The notes under the pieces were generated by a model. That model saw only the letters and a list, made by a program, of their open reading frames with translations, searched no databases and was not told the DNA's origin. 64,000 nt of DNA from Megalonaias nervosa (taxonomy: Eukaryota; Mollusca; Bivalvia; Unionida; Unionidae), in the NCBI GenBank assembly GCA_016617855.1, contig JAECUM010003730.1, positions 1 to 64,000 of the forward strand, read 5' to 3'. The position numbers and the translations under genes are program-made. This document shows positions 41,901-50,353 of the stretch, piece after piece; within the stretch, counting starts at the first letter, position 1, and the number at the start of each line of letters is the position of its first letter.

Positions 41901-44900
41901 AAGTTAAGCATTTTTGTGCTCTCAATCTAAAACAATTTGAATCAGGTGTATGCAGAAACTGATGTAGATGCACAGCAGCAAAAAAATGTAGCCTTCTAAT
42001 ACCAGTGTGGACATACAAATCACCCAACCCACCACCCACCCCACCAAACAAGTCTTGACTGCAACAAGAATATGAACACCATGCTTCACAGATACTCTAT
42101 GTTAGTGGCTAATAAATTTTCAAAAACTTGTTTCAGGGTAACCAGTGCACACAATAACAAATGAGAAAACAGTTCATTTCACACTCAGTGCTTCATATTT
42201 TTCTTCAGATATCTGATAGTTCTTGTGACAACACAAATTTTGAAGAATCAGTGGAACAGTTTCACTTGCTAATAGTTAAATGACGTGTGGAAGCTTTTCA
42301 GTATACATGTACTGCTGCTTCTTCATAACTTTGATATGGTCATAGATCCTGTTTGTCACCTGAATTATTTCACCCATAAATATTTCACCCATGTTTAGTT
42401 TTTGGTTAATGAGAACCAACTGTAATATGATTTCACACTATCACAACACATCACTGTTGGAACATTTCACAGCATAAGGCTCACTCACTTATCATGTCAG
42501 TCAATTAGAAATCTCAGGTATTAATATTTTTATATTAGCTATTACCTGCATGTATGCCTCTTAAGTATGCATACAATTTTTGTTGTGCATAAAATAGTTG
42601 CACCATTTTGATTTAATGTGCACTGTCAATGTTGCTTGTATTGAACTTATTTTTTACAGGATTTCTAAGGTTTAAAAATCAATTATATATTTTGTGAATG
42701 ACCGTACTAAGTGAAAGCTGTTCATGCATGGAGCACAACTGATCTTGAATCTTCATGACTTCACGAATCCTGTAGAATATGAAATTCAATTCTTATAATT
42801 TACTAGCAGTTATAAAAATAACAAATCTAAAAAAGGTCTTTAACAATATTTTAACTATTGTTTGAAAATACTGCCAACAAAGAAAGGCACGTGAATTCAT
42901 AAGCAGATCCTTCCTGGTATTATGAACTTCTAGTCTTAAGTTCTGCATCATGTGATGTTATTTTAACCATCTAAACACTTGTTACAAAGGCCTGGTAAAA
43001 AATTTTAATTACACATTGATGAAAGAAATCTGAACTGCATTATACAGGGGAAGCACTGTATATGCAATACGGGGGCAGTGCCATCATGATTTAGTTATAA
43101 AAATATAGTTTTCCGTTTATTTGCCTTTTAGCCATTATAATCTACAGTGCATTATTTCCACACCCTGATCATCTGTACCTTTTTTAAACGAAAATCTGAA
43201 AACATGTCTTCTAGAGCTCTGTGCCTCTAAAGATTAATGATTTATTAATTTGAATGTGAGCCAATTTAATCAATCTGGAGGGGGTTAACAAAATTTTACC
43301 TTGCATTAACTGAAAATTTTCAAAGCAAACTGTTATGTGTAGGCTCGTACAAATGTAACAAAAGAAAAGAGTGAAGTCAACAGGCTTTGTAAATTTTAAC
43401 AAAATAATTTATTTCCCTAGAAAACAAGATCAAATATGAAATAGGACTTACGGTTTGTGAATATAATCCAAAAATTAATCCTAGAATTGAAAAATGTAAG
43501 TCCTATCACTAAACAGTTCCAATTGAATCCAGGTTCGAATCTCTATGAAGTTCCAATATGGAAGGCGATGACGTCAGATGAGGTCATTGTACTGATGGCA
43601 ACAGTTCCTCATTGAAACACAATTTATAATGTTCAGTTTAGAATTCCAGAATAAATTTCCACTAAACATCTTTGTCCCAGAATTTTTATGAAGAAAAGCA
43701 CTTGTGTTGTTTTCTCGAGAAATTAAATTATTAAATCCCAAAAAATTGACGAACTTCAGAACAAACTGGCAACAAAAATAAAAACCTCTTGAGCCCTCAA
43801 GGTTTAAAACACGACTGATAAATCTACTGGAGAATGCCCGTTTTAAGCCGGGATTTTAGATCACATGGTGGCTCACGTGACAGGCTACGTGATCACTAAT
43901 TTGAACAGTGTAGTAAAAAAAATATGCCAGTTATCACGTAAGCAAGAACAGCCCTATCTAAGAATCAAATTCGCACACTGGAATAAATTAAAAAAGAAAG
44001 GCTGTTTACAACTCGGCTAACACGTGGGAAGAACATGACCTTAGTAATAGCCAATCATTTCTGCTTAGTGTTTACAAAACGTCTCAACCAAGGTGAGCTA
44101 AAAATACTGATAATGTAATACCTTTTACGTTCAAATCAGGTCAAAAACAGAAGTGTTTTTTCAAAAATAGTCAAATCTTGTGAAAATTATCATTATAATA
44201 AAATGTAATGAAATAAAAATAAAATAAAAAGAATTCAAAACTAACACACAAGTAATTTAATTACATATATGTAACAAAACATTTCAAATTTACTGAATTC
44301 AAACAGTAGTAACCTGAATGGTTGTTAGTTCCATTATTTCAATGCAACAAAATTGCTGGCAGTAAAGAATTACTGTTAATTTCACAACTGAAAATTAAAC
44401 AGCAGAAAAAGTCAATAGTGATTCCCAAAGGACTTTCCATATGGATTGGATCCAAAAGCAGCACACCTCAATTCTGACATGTACTGATAGAACCCAATAC
44501 ATGTAACACCAACTATGCAGGATAAAACCCCAGGCCCTGTTGATAGTTGTAGGATAATGTTACAAATTATGAAGAACATCCTCTAATGATAAAGCTTGAA
44601 TTTGTATATTATCAGCCCATGTACTGACAATAGCACGAAGTCCATTAGCAACAACAACCTGGTTTAACATTAAATTGACATTTTCTTTTTATCCATTGAA
44701 CCATGTTTTTTTTACATGATACTTATGTTTTCTCTGAGCTGCATCTTACAACTAAGCACAGTAAAATTACATTTGTATTGTGTGCGAGTATTATTCAAAT
44801 CCATCAAGTGGTATAGACACTTAATTTATCACTTGGGTCATGAGGAAATCTTATCGATCTTCTTTGATAGAGCTCTAAGCAAGCAAATCATAAAGACCCT

Positions 44901-46132
44901 AAACAAGTCAATGAAAAGCGTAACAACTGTCTCATAAAAATTCAAGTAATGTACTTTATATTTAGTTGAGGCATAAGAATACAGTAGAGTCAGGACACAA
45001 TACATATGGGATACAGAGCACAATATTGCTGACTAAAAGCTGAAATTCAACAATGAGATGAAGATATCGAGAAAATCAACTTGGTATTTAATTATAAAAA
45101 ATTTATATAAATTTAATGATTAATGTCACCTGGTTCATTAGACACTTAGAACCATAAAAAAGAATCGAATATTACATGGACAGCTTCTCTATTCTTAATA
45201 TGTCACAACTCTAACAGTTTTTCAGCATCTTGTAAGCTATGCTGCATTTCACAAACAGAACATGGGCAACACATGCAAACTGGTCAACATAGCATAAACA
45301 AATTATGGGTCTATGATGGTAAAAATTGAAAGAGCAATTGACCTAATGAGAAACAGATGGATGATACAACCGATATTATGGCCAATCCATTTAAAAAATG
45401 AGTTTTAAAAGTCTGCTATGTTTAAAAGAGTTGTGATAAACAACAAGCGTATCATGTACTGTACTGTGGTCAAATGTTGATTATTGACACATCACCCCTA
45501 GTATTTAGCAGCCATAGAAAATGACCCAACTTTGAAATTATGATAATGTAATGACACCAATAGAGGATTGTCTTGGTGTCTTGTACCATTTCACCTATCA
45601 ACTGTAACCAAGCCATGCAACAGCAGGATTCACACTGGCTTCTAAATGTGAGCAAAAACAACCCCCCAAAAAATCATCCAAAGATACAGAAGCATGCATC
45701 ATATTTGCATGTTCTAAACTTCAGTTTTTCATGACACCCCCTCTCCCATTTTGAAATTTCCCCTTTTACTTTACATACAGGGAGGATTTTCTCCCCTAAC
45801 TTTTCAGCTGCAAAATGACCCTGATGCAATACCCATTATTTTAGTTTTTACTCTTATCTGTAAATTCTTACATGTACAGGGAGCTGTGGGAGCTCACTTG
45901 GAAGAGAATCGGGATTGTAATCCAATGGTTGTGGGTTTGATGCCCACCCAGGCCAGCCCAGGTTGACAGCCTCAGTGCATCTTCGGAAAAGTAACTTTGC
46001 TCCAGTTTCCTCTGCATGATATAGCCAATTCTGTGTTGAAAGTGTGATTAAAAACCAGCTAACCAATCAACTTACATGTAGAATTTACTGAACAATTGTG
46101 TGTGTGTATGTGTGTGTGTGTGTGTGTGTGTG

Positions 46133-46212
<80 letters not shown>

Positions 46213-46461
46213 AATCCATCTTGAGAATAAGGCACTAATAGTACTACAATGAAATATGTAGGGGGGGGATGTAATACATCAAATAAGTATATCAACAGAT
46301 CAAAAGATGTACATTTTGTGCAAAAAAATTTGAAGAGAACTAAAAACCATAAAAACACCTTCTGTTCAAGTGAGGTGGCCATGAGCTAGGTAGAAGCAAA
46401 CTATTTTGTCTTGGTAAGAACATATAAATAGAATATTTCTGAACTAATACTGATTGGTGTG

Positions 46462-46532
<71 letters not shown>

Positions 46533-49500
46533 TTGAAATTATAATGGATCACAAAATTATCTGCATGGCACCTTCAGTTTCATTATCTTCGAATGCTGTG
46601 AAATAATAAACTGTTTAAAATGAAAATGAACAAGCCAATTGTGCAACAAAAATATAACTTGTGAAGTCTAAACTGCTATAGAACCCACCTGCTCCAGAAA
46701 ATATGGATAATCTGCAACTGCTTTTAGAAAAACCATGTTTCATGTATATTTGTATGGAGTAAATTGACTTGATGGAGCCTTTCACATGTACAACATTAAA
46801 CAGCACTAACTTCTGGGCTCTAGAACTATTTATTTAAATAATCAGAAAACTTCCCTCAAAGCATCCAATCCAAAACCAGAATTTTATCTCCATATTTGTC
46901 ACCTCCAACACAGTAAATCCAAACCAGATGCACCTAATTAGCTGTGCACATGTTGTTATAGCCAGTTGGCCCTATGTTAGAGCTGACCAGTGAAGCCCCA
47001 GTTGGTGCTCCAGCAGGATATCCCTTCATTAATTATTGTAAGTATATTGTCAATGTTTGAACAGCTCTTGTGCATAATGGTGACAGCCAGGAAAGGGTGG
47101 AAATGCCCCTTGTCTGTTTTAATGGACAAAAAGTGTCAGTGACCATGGGCACACCTGACAAAAGGCAACTAGTATGATTGATTCATAAGTGTTGTTGTAA
47201 CATGGAGGCATAATGTGACATGTACAGAGATCCATGTCAGCACAAAATTCTGGAACCATTTATTTTTAAAAAGCCTATATAAAATGTAATTCTACATACA
47301 TACATACATACATACATACATACATCACAGACCTTACGTAATGTCGGTAAAAAGTTCATTAGAGCTGATGTTGAATTGTTTTAGATCATGCTGACATTAA
47401 ATCTTATCTATTCTTCCCACCAAGGTCATGACTCCTAAGTAAATGATTTTCTGCCCATCTAGCATTAGCAGGGGAGGGGGATGTCTGATCTGCCACTCCT
47501 AATGGTGCTTATGTTATTGTTATCTAGGTGATGATTGACCACGGTGTTATTGCCTGGATCCAGAAAAATGAATTAATGGGTGGAATAACGGAGATCTGAA
47601 CAGATATATAGAATCGAGCCCCCCCCCCCCCAGTATTTAATGTTATGTGATATGGTACTATTGTGCCAAAACAGCTTTTACTTATAGAGACTTTGATCTT
47701 TGAACCCATCATCAACACGAATCTTCCTTATCCCAAATGCAAGCCATCTACACAATATGGAAAAGTCTCAAGGTCGCCAAACGCAAGCCACCAACACAAT
47801 ATGGAAATGTCTCAAGGTCTCAAACTCACAGTATTGTGTAGAAACAAGGTAATAATAGATGGGTGGATGAACTAATGAACAGAGGCATTGACATCAAAAC
47901 AGTATCACATTCCATATTTTGGTGGGCTTTAAAAAATACATACCGAAATTTTGTACACATTCAAAATTCTGCAAAAACAAGTTACTTTCAAGCATATAGT
48001 CCAAAGCTATCTCTGTTTTCATTCTGATGTAACCACAGTTCATGTTTTATATTGGCACAATCAATTAATTAAAAATGTTTTGAAAATTCCTTTTGCAAGG
48101 CTCTTTAAGATTTAATCTACACCTGAAAACACTTCATTGTGATTTAATTAAATACACCTTGAGTTAGTCTTGGTCACTAAATCCATTGATGCATTCTCCA
48201 ATGAATGATTCATGTCATTATCAAGACTCGGTCTGTTACTACAAGCTCTGTCTCAAAATAACCAAATTTCAAAACAAATGAATTAGTTTTAACCCTCAGA
48301 GTGTGGGTTCTTTAGTGAAATAAAATGGATAAATAAAACTTATCTTCTCAATGGCACTCTACTGTGACAGTAGTGACAATCATTTGACCCAGGTGTATAT
48401 GCTTTTATGAGGGTCAGAAGGATGAAGTGAAGGCCTGGGGGATTTCATTCCGCCCGACAATTCACTTTCCGCACTTGCTAGGCTTTTAGCAGCACCAGGT
48501 CTATTGATTCAGATACCATCTGAAATGCACTGATGATCTCATTATTGATTTCTGTCTGTCGTAAATCCCAAAATATTGCCTCAACCACTAGCTCCAGACA
48601 CAATTATAATAATAAGATAAAAAGTTGTTAGGGAATGACGTCTGGGGCTTTAATTCAACTGACAAATAGTACATCTAAAAATTATAATATGGGAGGGAAT
48701 AAATAGTGTAATTTTCTGCCATATTTACACTGTGGTAATTTGCTACTGCATGAGAACAGTTATTTAATAATATCTGGGTTAATGTGAAACTGACAACCTA
48801 AATTACTTTCACATCAAGACAAGCCACGGTGTATTTCCGACACTTGTACAAGATATCTTAAGAGTTGAATGTACATTGAAGGTTCATCTGATTTTAGTCC
48901 AGGAGCTGCGATAGCTAAGAGAGTGCACTGCAGTTGGGGTGGGGTGGGGTGGGGTGGGATGGAGTGAATCCTGCCGATGGCCTGTATTCACAACGCTCCT
49001 AACTTCAGTTCACATTCAGACTTTTCAGTTGCATTATTTGTAATTGACTATACTGACAAAAGGAGATATGAATATATGTATTCACTAATTCAATGTTTTC
49101 AAGCATGCGGTATTTATTTTGTAGGATTTTGTTTTATTTTTTTTTATTTTTTTTTTTATTTTTTTTTTTTAATTAAACAGGAAATAATTTAAAGAAACAA
49201 TATCTGATTTTCAGTGTGCATTAAACAGCCTTCTTAAGTGCCAGACCAGCTTGTGCAGGCTGCAGTTGGGTATCTCTGCCTTGATACCAGTCTTTCATTT
49301 GTTGTTTAACATTATTTAATCAACTATACAAAGACAGGAAACCGCATTTTTTTTTCTTTTTTTTTTTTTTTTACTGTACTCAACTAGTGTTAATAAAATT
49401 GTATAATTATCACCGATGAAAGGCTCCTCCATACGACCAGACACTCCATAGATCTGGACTTGGCAGCAAGTGTCTCCAACTCAACAACTCACTGAAAATT

Positions 49501-50304
49501 TTTTTTCTGCCCAACTGACTTGAGATCAAATTTAATCACAACGAGTACAATTTAATGTTCTTCTGTATTGATACAGACGAAGCAATGAACTGCTATGCAT
49601 CATCAAAAAGACAACTATGTGATGACCCTCTAGCAAATCTTCACATGGAAAGAATAAATTTTTTATATTCTCGTGACACTAATGTACATCTGAAGTTGCA
49701 ATGAATTATGCACCAAGATCAAAATCCTAAGACAGGATTCATGTATTACTTTAAGAACTATTTATGGGAATAGGCGCCCGCAACATAGGGCGGGGGGGAG
49801 AGCACATCACTGTCGTAGACACCTTACTCTAATGACTGCTTAATGCAGACCTTCAAAAAAGGGACTGACCATTTACTCTTCAGGGTGTGAGGCCCTGAGA
49901 TTTTCTTTCCAACCATGATGCTTCCCCCACCCCGCACCCCCCACCCCATTTATCTAAAGTGAACGGGAAACCAACAGGTTTTCTTTAATGTTCATTTTGT
50001 GTTCAAATTTCTGAGCTATTCTACCTGCAAGGGATCAATGGCTTCTGCATATTCCTGAAGAACCCTGAATAAAGTTAATAAAATATTTTAGCTTCCCAAT
50101 CCCTAAACTCCGCCTATCTATTGTTATTCAATCTTTGTTTACTCCGAATTCGAATAGGTCACTTGCCATTCATTACAGTGACAATGTGTGAAACATTATC
50201 TAATGACAAAGTGTAAGATATGTCAGACAAGATCACCTCCCTCAACTAATGAGCACTGGATAGATTCAAGCACATAAATGTAAAATTCAATTTGTAATAA
50301 CTTC

Positions 50305-50353
<49 letters not shown>

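Noticed and set aside
46059..46552. Open frames of Ile/Tyr, His/Thr and Ser/Leu repeats
   Set aside because: They are translations of dinucleotide microsatellites.
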